Assembly: GCA_024640205.1 (NCBI GenBank)
Contig: JAHEFL010000040.1
Coordinates: forward strand, 1 to 9,559
Reading direction: 5' to 3'
DNA: 9,559 nucleotides
DNA from: Flavobacteriales bacterium
GTDB taxonomy: Bacteria; Bacteroidota; Bacteroidia; Flavobacteriales_F; PHOS-HE28
In this document: positions 1 to 5,808 of the stretch, in pieces
Layout: each line of letters begins with the position of its first letter
How positions within the stretch are numbered: position 1 is the stretch's first letter
Translations under genes and position numbers: made by a program
The notes under the pieces: generated by a model
What the model was told of the DNA's origin: nothing
What the model saw: the letters and a program-made list of their open reading frames with translations, nothing else
Databases searched by the model: none

Positions 1-1411
1 CATCGTTATTGAGCGATTGGTTCAAGGAAATGAACCCGAGGCGTTCATTCAGGGTGTACTCATTGCTCATTAGCAGGCGGGCGCTTTCCAAGCGCTCGTA
101 ATGCCGCGCATCCACGAGACCCAATTGTTGCAATGCCGTGCTTGACTGGAAGAAACCGCGTATCCCCGGGTTGTTCGCCACATTGGAATACAGCGTCGTG
201 GCATCGTTGGACGCGAAATTCGACATCTGATCCACTGCGATACCCGGCGGTAGATCATTGCTGAAACGACCTGCATCGATCGCCTCCTGGCTACCATCCT
301 CACCCAGGTCCGTGAAGGCTACGATGTTCCTCACTTGCTGGAAATCCTGGCGCAGATTCGTGACCCATACCTCCATCCGCGTGATCTGGATCGGGCTGTT
401 CACCGTGGGCAGGGTGCGCAATGCCTGTTCGTAGTTCTGCCGGAAGAAGTAGCTAAGGAAATAGTGCTTGTTCGCCTCGTATTCATCCGCCTTCATATTG
501 AAGGTGGTGGTTTGTGCCCCACCTTGCGTCTGCACCGTACGTCGCTGACCTTTCTCCTGGCTGAAAATGGCCGTTGCCGTCAGTCTCCCGAAGCGCAGCT
601 CGGTCTTCAGTCCGAACAGGCTCTGGCTCCCCTGGATCAGCGTTCCGGAAAGCGGTAGGCTCACGTTTCCGGCTTCGATCTTCTGGATGATCTCATCCTC
701 GTACCCGGTGTAATCCAGCTTCACCTGATTCTCGAAATCGAAGGTCGCCTGGGTGTTGTAGTTCGTTGTGATCTTCAACTTCTCCCCGATGTTCCCCACC
801 AGGTTCAGCTGGATCCGTTGATCGAAGTTGAAGGTGGTGATCTTCCGCTGGTTCACCGGGATCCGCGGGTTCTCGGTCTTGCTCGTATTCAGACCGAATA
901 TGACCTCCGCGGAGCCTCGTGGCCGGATATCAATGGTATTGCCACCGAAGATCCTGTCGAAGGCCTCGCCTTTGACCTTGATGCTAGGGATCAAACCACG
1001 CTGTGCACTCTCGCTGTCCTCCTCAACCCGCTCCATCCAATAGGAGCCCATGGACTGCTCCATATCGTAATTCAGGTACTCCTCCAAGGAAAGGCTCATG
1101 GGTGGCCTGTAGTCAAAGGAGCCACCTACGGTGCTTTGGATGATGTATTGGCCCGTTTCCGGATCATAGAGCACGTCATTCTCTATGTTCTCCGGATCGT
1201 TGAGGTTGATGCCTCCTTCCGGGGGCTGGCCTGGCGCCAGTGGATCGGTGATGGGCCAGGGAAGCTCAACCTCTGGACTATCCACTTGCATCACGATGCT
1301 ACCGAACACATTGGAAGGCCCTAGCAGAGCACCGACGAGCATGGCAAGGGCAACCCATCTTGGGATCGCTCGCACCAACGAACGCAGTATGGCCTTTCCG
1401 CCCTTATTCAT
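1..1411 (-). CDS. sprA: SprA (Sov), T9SS outer-membrane translocon, N-terminal 470 residues (3' end outside window)
   Basis: SprA is the giant outer-membrane beta-barrel through which folded type IX secretion cargo passes. Only the N-terminus is present: the frame opens at an ATG at 1411 and stays open for 470 codons to the left edge. Residues 1-38 form a signal peptide (basic start, hydrophobic stretch near 19-31). Residues 144-290 match the family hallmark by memory: IKVKGEAFDRIFGGNTIDIR near 144-163, a NFDQRIQLNLVGNIGEKLKI stretch near 195-214, then EAGNVSLPLSGTLIQGSQSL near 246-265. Family members are well over 2000 residues, so most of the barrel lies outside. The gene follows ruvA after 16 nt and is probably co-transcribed with it; this pairing is seen in other Bacteroidota. 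No Shine-Dalgarno is evident, which is usual in the phylum. The identification rests on recognised motifs; no search was run. Confidence 0.93.
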   Translation of the reverse strand, partial: MNKGGKAILRSLVRAIPRWVALAMLVGALLGPSNVFGSIVMQVDSPEVELPWPITDPLAPGQPPEGGINLNDPENIENDVLYDPETGQYIIQSTVGGSFDYRPPMSLSLEEYLNYDMEQSMGSYWMERVEEDSESAQRGLIPSIKVKGEAFDRIFGGNTIDIRPRGSAEVIFGLNTSKTENPRIPVNQRKITTFNFDQRIQLNLVGNIGEKLKITTNYNTQATFDFENQVKLDYTGYEDEIIQKIEAGNVSLPLSGTLIQGSQSLFGLKTELRFGRLTATAIFSQEKGQRRTVQTQGGAQTTTFNMKADEYEANKHYFLSYFFRQNYEQALRTLPTVNSPIQITRMEVWVTNLRQDFQQVRNIVAFTDLGEDGSQEAIDAGRFSNDLPPGIAVDQMSNFASNDATTLYSNVANNPGIRGFFQSSTALQQLGLVDARHYERLESARLLMSNEYTLNERLGFISLNQSLNND

Positions 1412-1427
1412 CCCTGCAATTTCCCGA

Positions 1428-2051
1428 TCAGAGGTTCTTCAGTGTCAACTTGATCAGCTCTTCCAACTGTGGAGGTTCCTCCGATCGCTCCTGGAGCACG
1501 GCTTGCAGGGACCGCTCGGCTTTGGACCGATCAAGACCCAGGGAGATCAGTGCCGATAACGCCTCTGCTTTCAGGGTATTGCCCCCGACGACCATCGGGC
1601 CGGCCACACCCGATCGAACCGGTGCGGCCCCTTGCGCCAGTTTGTTCTGCAATTCGGAGATGATCCTTTGCGCCAGCTTCGGACCGATCCCCTTCACACC
1701 TTTGAACATCGACTCGTTCCCGGTAAGAATGGCCGTATGGACCTCATGTGCCGATCGTGAGCCCATGATGGCCATTCCCAATGTGGCACTGACGCCCTGC
1801 ACTTCGATAAGTCGTCGGAAGAGCTGGCGCTCCTCCGGCACCAGGAATCCGAACAAACGGTGCTCGCTGGATCCGGAACGCACATCCACGCTCACTGAAT
1901 AGTGAACGAACAGTCGGCATTTGTTCCCTGGTGCCGGCGAACGCTCGATCACGGATACCGGGACGTGCACCAAATACCCGACCCCATGGCAATCAAGAAC
2001 CACATGGTCGGCGAATACCTCCAATAACTCCCCGTTCAGGCTGTCGATCAT
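1428..2051 (-). CDS. ruvA: Holliday junction branch migration complex subunit RuvA
   Basis: RuvA binds Holliday junctions as a tetramer and loads the RuvB motor for branch migration during recombinational repair in the cytoplasm. The 207-residue protein has the normal family length. Residues 1-65 form the OB-fold domain, with the conserved GVGY at 23-26 and a RLFGF motif at 65-69. Two helix-hairpin-helix motifs follow, around 84-100 (VQGVSATLGMAIMGS) and 118-134 (VKGIGPKLAQRI). A low-complexity linker (about 140-158) leads to the C-terminal RuvB-contacting domain (about 160-207, with the pattern EALSALISLGLDRSKAERSL). The first helix-hairpin-helix has Ser where many RuvA proteins have Gly (GVS rather than GVG), a small deviation. 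ruvA is the first gene of the minus-strand ruvA-sprA pair. Its start at 2051 matches the usual MI... N-terminus. Confidence 0.95.
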   Translation of the reverse strand: MIDSLNGELLEVFADHVVLDCHGVGYLVHVPVSVIERSPAPGNKCRLFVHYSVSVDVRSGSSEHRLFGFLVPEERQLFRRLIEVQGVSATLGMAIMGSRSAHEVHTAILTGNESMFKGVKGIGPKLAQRIISELQNKLAQGAAPVRSGVAGPMVVGGNTLKAEALSALISLGLDRSKAERSLQAVLQERSEEPPQLEELIKLTLKNL

Positions 2052-2516
2052 CCTGTCCCTTCGCTATGAATAATGATGTTAGAAGGGGGTAGAAGTAGAG
2101 CTATGGGCAGGAAAATATGGCTGCTTTCGCAAGGAAGGCCACGAAAATACAGGAATGCACCATATTGAAAGCAATCCAACTGGACCATGGACCAGCCAAG
2201 CAGCGTATACGTTCATCATGACATTGCGTTGTCCGCCATGGACGCTACTTTCCATGGAACCAAGGTTAACTCGTTCTAGTTACTGAAATGATCCGCGTGC
2301 GGAAGGATGGAAAAGAACGGTCCATCACTTCGCATTGCCCAGGGTAACATTTGGGATCCCAACTTCCAGCGATAGGATGTGGGGAGGAATACTTACTCGA
2401 GCGACCGGACGAGAGCCATGCACGCAAATTGATCGGACATCTACTCGTGACATCCTTGAATGAAGAAGGCCGATGTGGGTACTCCACATCGGCCTTCCTG
2501 GATCAAGACTTCGCGC
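2052..2516. other. 465-nt intergenic region without a convincing gene
   Basis: This stretch separates ruvA (starting leftward at 2051) from the end of the T9SS cargo gene at 2517. Short open frames on both strands look like random translations: rich in Arg, Pro and Ser, with no signal peptide or domain. I see no tRNA, RNase P or SRP RNA signature. It holds the terminator hairpin at 2465-2497, an inverted repeat CCATGGA/TCCATGG at 2236-2257 with an 8-nt loop, a 12-bp palindrome TTGGGATCCCAA at 2351-2362 and a tandem TGGACCA pair near 2180-2195. The ruvA promoter must lie here, but no exact TAnnTTTG match was found on the minus strand. The closest is TATTTTCG, about 90 nt upstream of ruvA. Confidence 0.6.
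2465..2497 (-). terminator. Strong intrinsic-type terminator of the 2517-3272 gene
   Basis: A perfect 14-bp inverted repeat (GAAGGCCGATGTGG / CCACATCGGCCTTC) surrounds a 5-nt loop. It begins 19 nt beyond the stop codon of the minus-strand T9SS cargo gene. On the minus strand the stem is followed by a T-rich stretch (TTCATTC) rather than a clean U-tract. The position directly after that gene, and the absence of a plus-strand gene ending here, make minus-strand termination the likely role. Confidence 0.82.
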
Positions 2517-3272
2517 TCAGCGCCCGGCCACGATGAAACGTCGTGTGGTCAACACATTTCCATTGGCACGCAAACTCGCAAAATAGATCCCGGAGGACAG
2601 TTCCCCTGTTGGCAGGACCACCTGTTGCTGACCGTTGCGGAGAACTGAGACCAATACTTCTTCACCGACGGTGTTGAACACCACCAACTTCATCCCCTGG
2701 GGTGCACCTTGCACATCAATGGCAAAGCGCACATCGCCCCCCATCGAAGGGTTGGGAAATACGGAAAGTTCAGCGCTCAACGCCTGCTCCTCGACGCCAA
2801 CAGGTGTCGCATGAAATTCGATGTCGACCCAAACGGTATCATTGGGAGAGGCGGTATCGAACCAAACATACCTGTAAGTGCTTATTCCCAGTTGACCTTG
2901 TGGCGAATGGTAAGCATGGAAGTTGCTCACCGTGTTGCCGGCGGTCAGAATAAGCGAATGTTGAGGCTCCGCTTCCCAAACCGGACTTTCCCCGGCATCC
3001 CTGGGTCCATAGCAAACACCCCAGCAGAAGTAATTCTGAGTGAGGGGAACAACCGAGATCTCATACCTGCGCACATTGATGTTCCGCGAAGGCCCACTTA
3101 CCAATGTCAACCAGATGTCCTCTTCCATGGCACCCCCGGCCGCATCACCGTAATACACCACGGTGGTGCCGTTCACAACGTTGTCCCCAGCGTCTTGAAG
3201 CGTAATAAAATCCTGCGCTTGGAGGAGCGGGAAGGAGAGGATAAGCAGGCAAAGTGTAAGTATCGATCTCAT
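2517..3272 (-). CDS. Small secreted protein with T9SS type A C-terminal sorting domain
   Basis: This 251-residue protein is a predicted type IX secretion cargo of unknown function. Residues 1-20 are a Sec signal peptide ending in LLQAQ. Residues 21-155 form a beta-rich region with no domain I can name. It contains a close cysteine pair in YFCWGVCYGP (C83, C87) and many aromatic residues, suggesting a small beta-sandwich. Residues 167-251 are a type A sorting domain: FPNP at 172-175, then FNTVGEEVL, a LSSGIYFASL segment and a C-terminal RRFIVAGR. After crossing the outer membrane by SprA, such domains are normally cleaved and the protein is anchored or released. I start at the ATG at 3272. The open frame extends upstream to 3338, but those 22 residues would bury the signal peptide and overlap the promoter-like element. 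The gene is monocistronic, with its own terminator at 2465-2497. Confidence 0.88.
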   Translation of the reverse strand: MRSILTLCLLILSFPLLQAQDFITLQDAGDNVVNGTTVVYYGDAAGGAMEEDIWLTLVSGPSRNINVRRYEISVVPLTQNYFCWGVCYGPRDAGESPVWEAEPQHSLILTAGNTVSNFHAYHSPQGQLGISTYRYVWFDTASPNDTVWVDIEFHATPVGVEEQALSAELSVFPNPSMGGDVRFAIDVQGAPQGMKLVVFNTVGEEVLVSVLRNGQQQVVLPTGELSSGIYFASLRANGNVLTTRRFIVAGR

Positions 3273-3312
3273 GGAATGCTCTTTAGGCAGCCTAAGCTTG
3301 TGCAAGTGGTAG

Positions 3313-3340
3313 CAAAGGTACCGGATCCTGCCGGGCAAAA
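3313..3340 (-). promoter_or_regulatory. Putative Bacteroidota-type promoter for the 2517-3272 gene
   Basis: On the minus strand an exact TAnnTTTG match (TACCTTTG, 3320-3313) lies about 40 nt upstream of the ATG at 3272. A TTTTG at 3340-3336 precedes it with a 15-nt gap. The usual Bacteroidota spacing between the TTG and TAnnTTTG elements is about 17-23 nt, so the -33 part is imperfect. The -7 part and the distance to the gene fit well. Confidence 0.45.
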
Positions 3341-3433
3341 CCCATCATCGGGGTCGACCAAATCACCCTTCAGGCTTCGCATAGGATCCCAAGAGCTTCA
3401 CGACATACCCATCCGATGGTTCATGGGCGCAAT

Positions 3434-3441
3434 TATTTTTG
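3434..3441 (+). promoter_or_regulatory. Putative -7 element (TAnnTTTG) for the gene at 3524
   Basis: TATTTTTG matches the Bacteroidota -7 consensus TAnnTTTG exactly and lies about 83 nt upstream of the ATG at 3524. No convincing TTG was found at the expected distance upstream, so support rests on one element only. If it is used, transcription would begin near 3446-3449, immediately before the small hairpin at 3450-3464. Confidence 0.4.
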
Positions 3442-3449
3442 ATCGCCTA

Positions 3450-3464
3450 AAGGCACCATGCCTT
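3450..3464. repeat. 6-bp-stem hairpin in the leader of the 3524 gene; sequence recurs at 8658-8672
   Basis: AAGGCA-CCA-TGCCTT is a perfect inverted repeat sitting just after the putative transcription start. Seventeen bases from 3450 to 3466 reappear in reverse complement at 8656-8672, inside the small gene at 8514-8738. A second short inverted repeat, GGTCC-tcccc-GGACC, lies at 3473-3487. These could form a structured 5' leader; no regulatory role is shown. Confidence 0.5.
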
Positions 3465-3523
3465 AAAGCCACGGTCCTCCCCGGACCTCTATCATCGACC
3501 CTATCCATCCCAATTTTAAGAAC

Positions 3524-5221
3524 ATGATGAAGAAGACGTTACTCCTACTTGCCTTTCTGGGCACAACCATTTTCCAAGCGAACGCACAATGCGACGCCGG
3601 GGAGACGGAAGTCACCATAAGCATCCTGACGGATAATTACGGCAGTGAGACCACATGGACCATTACCGGTCAAGGTGGCACGCCGGTCTATGGTTCAGGC
3701 GGACCCTATGCCAACAACCAGACCTACAATACGAATGTGTGCGTACCTGATGGACCGATCATCGTGTTCACGATATTCGATTCATACGGCGACGGGATCT
3801 GCTGCGGCTTCGGTAGCGGTAGCTACACGGTGAGCGCGAACGGTTCCACGGTCGCTTCGGGTGGGCAGTTCGGTTCATCCGATGAGACCTCCTTCCTGAC
3901 CTCGGATCCGGTTTCTTACGACCTCGCCGTGCTTAGCATGAACGTGAACGACGTGATCGCTCAAGGGAATCAGACGATCAGCGGTAGCCTGAAGAACTTC
4001 GGCACCATGGCCATTTCATCATTCACCCTGAATTATTCGATCGACGGTGGTGCTCCTGTCACCCAGGCCGTTACGGCCAGTGTTGCTGTTGGCGCCACCT
4101 ATGGTTACAACCACAGCACGCCATGGAACGCAGCGGTTGGCAGCCATGAGGTCCGTGTGTGGGCGAGCAACCTGAACGGGAATGCCGATGGGAATCCTTT
4201 GAATGATGAATTGATGAAGACCGTGAGCGTGGCGACGCAAAGCGTACAGCGCAAGGCGATGCTGGAGCAGTTCACCAGTTCCACATGTGGGCCATGCGCT
4301 TCTTTGGAAACTTCCTGGGGGGCACCCGTGCTTAGCTCCTTCAACCCCAATCAGACCGGGTCCGATATCGCCGTTATCAAGTACCATATGAACTGGCCCA
4401 GCCCTGGTAACGACCCGAGCTATAACCCCGATGGGAACACGCGGAAGTCGTACTATGGTGTGAGCGGTATCCCGGATCGTTTCATGGACGGTGCACCATT
4501 CAGTTCGAACTCCGCTTCCGGACTGACCAACGCAGCAGCGCGTCCGGCATTCGCGAGCGTTGCCATCTCCTATACCATGACCTGGTCCACCATCAATGTG
4601 GACGTGACGGTTACCCCCTACGCCGATTTCGCCGGTACGCACCGCTTGTTCATCGCTGTCACGGAGGACCGCTATGATTACCCTGCGAGCACCACGAGCC
4701 AGGACGTCTTCAAATATGTCATGCGCAAGATCCTCCCGAACGGCAATGGGATACTGGTTTCCAACCTCAGCGCTGGCGTTCCCCAGACCTTCAGCCAGTC
4801 CTACACCTTCTCCGGTGGTTCCCCTGCACAGGGTAACTACAATCTTTGGACGAACCTGGACAACAGCACGGTGGTTGCGTTCTTACAGAACATGGGCACG
4901 AAGGATATCCTCAACGCCGACTTTGCGCCTCTGACAGCGCCTGTCGGTATCGAAGAGAGTATCCTCGATAACGGCCTTGCGATCTATCCGAACCCGGCGA
5001 CCGACGTGCTGAACGTTCGGTTCGAAATGCCTTCGGCCGGTCAGGTGTTCTTTGAATTGAGCAACGCGATCGGTCAGCGTGTCCTGGTTTCCGGACAAAG
5101 TTTCGGAAGCGGACAGCAGCTGGTGGACATCGATCTTTCCTCCCTGGCGGATGGTATGTACTACCTGACGATGACCAGTGGAGGACAGCGCACCACGAAA
5201 GCTGTTTCAATAACACGGTAA
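3524..5221 (+). CDS. Mosaic T9SS cargo with Omp28-type thioredoxin-like domain (CGPC)
   Basis: A 565-residue predicted secreted protein with modules in this order. Residues 1-22 are a signal peptide (ends QANAQ). Residues 23-125 are a beta domain with the recurrent Bacteroidota motif DSYGDGICCGFGSGSY (86-101). Residues 131-238 resemble a CARDB-like adhesion module (LAVLSMNVND, then SLKNFGTMAISSFTLNYSID). Residues 240-470 are an Omp28-family region: MLEQFTSSTCGPCAS puts a thioredoxin-like CxxC at C255/C258, with a probable cis-Pro loop VSGIPDRF at 313-320. Residues 484-565 are a type A sorting domain (YPNP 488-491, LADGMYYLTM 541-550). It is therefore probably exported by SprA and acts on or outside the cell surface as a disulfide-active or redox-derived binding protein. 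The second half parallels the lipoprotein at 7525. ATG 3524 or the adjacent ATG 3527 could start translation. A long hairpin follows the stop, so it may be a separate transcript from 5314-8373. Confidence 0.88.
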   Translation: MMKKTLLLLAFLGTTIFQANAQCDAGETEVTISILTDNYGSETTWTITGQGGTPVYGSGGPYANNQTYNTNVCVPDGPIIVFTIFDSYGDGICCGFGSGSYTVSANGSTVASGGQFGSSDETSFLTSDPVSYDLAVLSMNVNDVIAQGNQTISGSLKNFGTMAISSFTLNYSIDGGAPVTQAVTASVAVGATYGYNHSTPWNAAVGSHEVRVWASNLNGNADGNPLNDELMKTVSVATQSVQRKAMLEQFTSSTCGPCASLETSWGAPVLSSFNPNQTGSDIAVIKYHMNWPSPGNDPSYNPDGNTRKSYYGVSGIPDRFMDGAPFSSNSASGLTNAAARPAFASVAISYTMTWSTINVDVTVTPYADFAGTHRLFIAVTEDRYDYPASTTSQDVFKYVMRKILPNGNGILVSNLSAGVPQTFSQSYTFSGGSPAQGNYNLWTNLDNSTVVAFLQNMGTKDILNADFAPLTAPVGIEESILDNGLAIYPNPATDVLNVRFEMPSAGQVFFELSNAIGQRVLVSGQSFGSGQQLVDIDLSSLADGMYYLTMTSGGQRTTKAVSITR

Positions 5222-5245
5222 AAGTATCAATCAACGATTAGGCTG

Positions 5246-5293
5246 CGGGAGGTCGGCACGGATCATGCTTGGCCATGACCGTCCGACCTCCCG
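5246..5293 (+). terminator. Long bulged hairpin, likely terminator or attenuator before the TlpA gene
   Basis: An 11-bp arm pair (CGGGAGGTCGG / CCGACCTCCCG) encloses a 4-bp pair (ACGG/CCGT) and a 5-bp pair (TCATG/CATGA) around the loop CTTGGC. This gives 20 base pairs interrupted only by two single-base bulges on the 5' side (C5257, A5262). It lies 24 nt after the stop codon at 5219-5221 and is followed by ACCTATTTTAG, a short T-run. It ends 20 nt before the ATG at 5314, so it could terminate the upstream gene, attenuate the downstream operon or protect an RNA end after processing. Confidence 0.72.
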
Positions 5294-5313
5294 GACCTAT
5301 TTTAGCCCACACC

Positions 5314-5808
5314 ATGAAGACCTTCATCGCCGCTCTTTCTATTTGCGTTCTGCCCACCCTTCTTTTCGCTCAGAACCAGTTGCCGAGCACTATGGTGCAA
5401 GGGATGGACGGCAAGAAGGTCAACACGAGCAGTTGGAGCAATGACGGGGCTCCTATGATCGTGAACTTCTGGGCCACCTGGTGCGCCCCGTGCAAGAAGG
5501 AGCTATCGGCCATTGCCGAGGTATACGATGAATGGCAGGAAAGGACCGGGGTGAAGATGATCGCTGTTTCGATCGATGATGCCCGCAGCATGGCGCGTGT
5601 GGCGCCGTACGTAAATGGACAAGATTGGGATTACGAGATATACCTGGATCCCAATGGGGACCTGAAGCGTGCGCTGAACGTGAATAACATTCCCCATACC
5701 TTTCTCGTGAACGGAAAAGGTGAGATCGTATGGCAGCACAACAACTACGTGCCGGGGGACGAGAACGAATTGTTCCAGAAGGTGCTGGAGATCTCCGGGA
5801 AAAAGTGA
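5314..5808 (+). CDS. TlpA/ResA-like periplasmic thioredoxin (WCAPC)
   Basis: A 164-residue exported thioredoxin-fold protein, probably reducing or exchanging disulfides in periplasmic partners. Residues 1-20 are a signal peptide ending LLFAQ; there is no lipobox, so it should be soluble after cleavage or membrane-held only by an uncleaved leader. Residues 47-63 hold the strand and active site IVNFWATWCAPCKKE (C57, C60). The cis-proline loop is NIPHTFLV with P127. The extension typical of TlpA/ResA relatives, around DDARSMARVAPYVNGQDWDY, lies between them. The ATG at 5314 begins a clean signal peptide. An upstream in-frame ATG at 5269 lies inside the hairpin loop and is rejected. It is the first gene of a tight operon: its stop overlaps the next start by GTGA at 5805-5808. 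The natural substrates may be the cysteine-bearing envelope proteins encoded beside it. Confidence 0.9.
   Translation: MKTFIAALSICVLPTLLFAQNQLPSTMVQGMDGKKVNTSSWSNDGAPMIVNFWATWCAPCKKELSAIAEVYDEWQERTGVKMIAVSIDDARSMARVAPYVNGQDWDYEIYLDPNGDLKRALNVNNIPHTFLVNGKGEIVWQHNNYVPGDENELFQKVLEISGKK

Noticed and set aside
818..1324. Plus-strand open frame of 168 codons
   Set aside because: It is antisense to sprA, whose minus-strand frame is continuous and carries clear SprA motifs.
2351..2362. 12-bp palindrome TTGGGATCCCAA
   Set aside because: Palindromes of this length are expected a couple of times by chance in a window of this size, and it is not placed at a promoter.
2052..2516. Possible structured RNA or tRNA gene in the gene-free stretch
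   Set aside because: No T-loop, cloverleaf, RNase P or SRP signature was found; apart from the terminator only short inverted repeats are present.
2709..3527. Plus-strand open frame of 272 codons across the small T9SS cargo gene
   Set aside because: Antisense to a protein with a signal peptide and sorting domain, and it runs through both promoter-like motifs; no recognisable domain.
4019..4642. Minus-strand open frame of 207 codons inside the T9SS cargo gene
   Set aside because: Rich in Gly, Arg and His, with no leader or domain; a shadow of the 3524-5221 gene.
5269..5313. Upstream ATG extending the TlpA gene
   Set aside because: It starts in the loop of the hairpin and would place 15 residues before a complete signal peptide.
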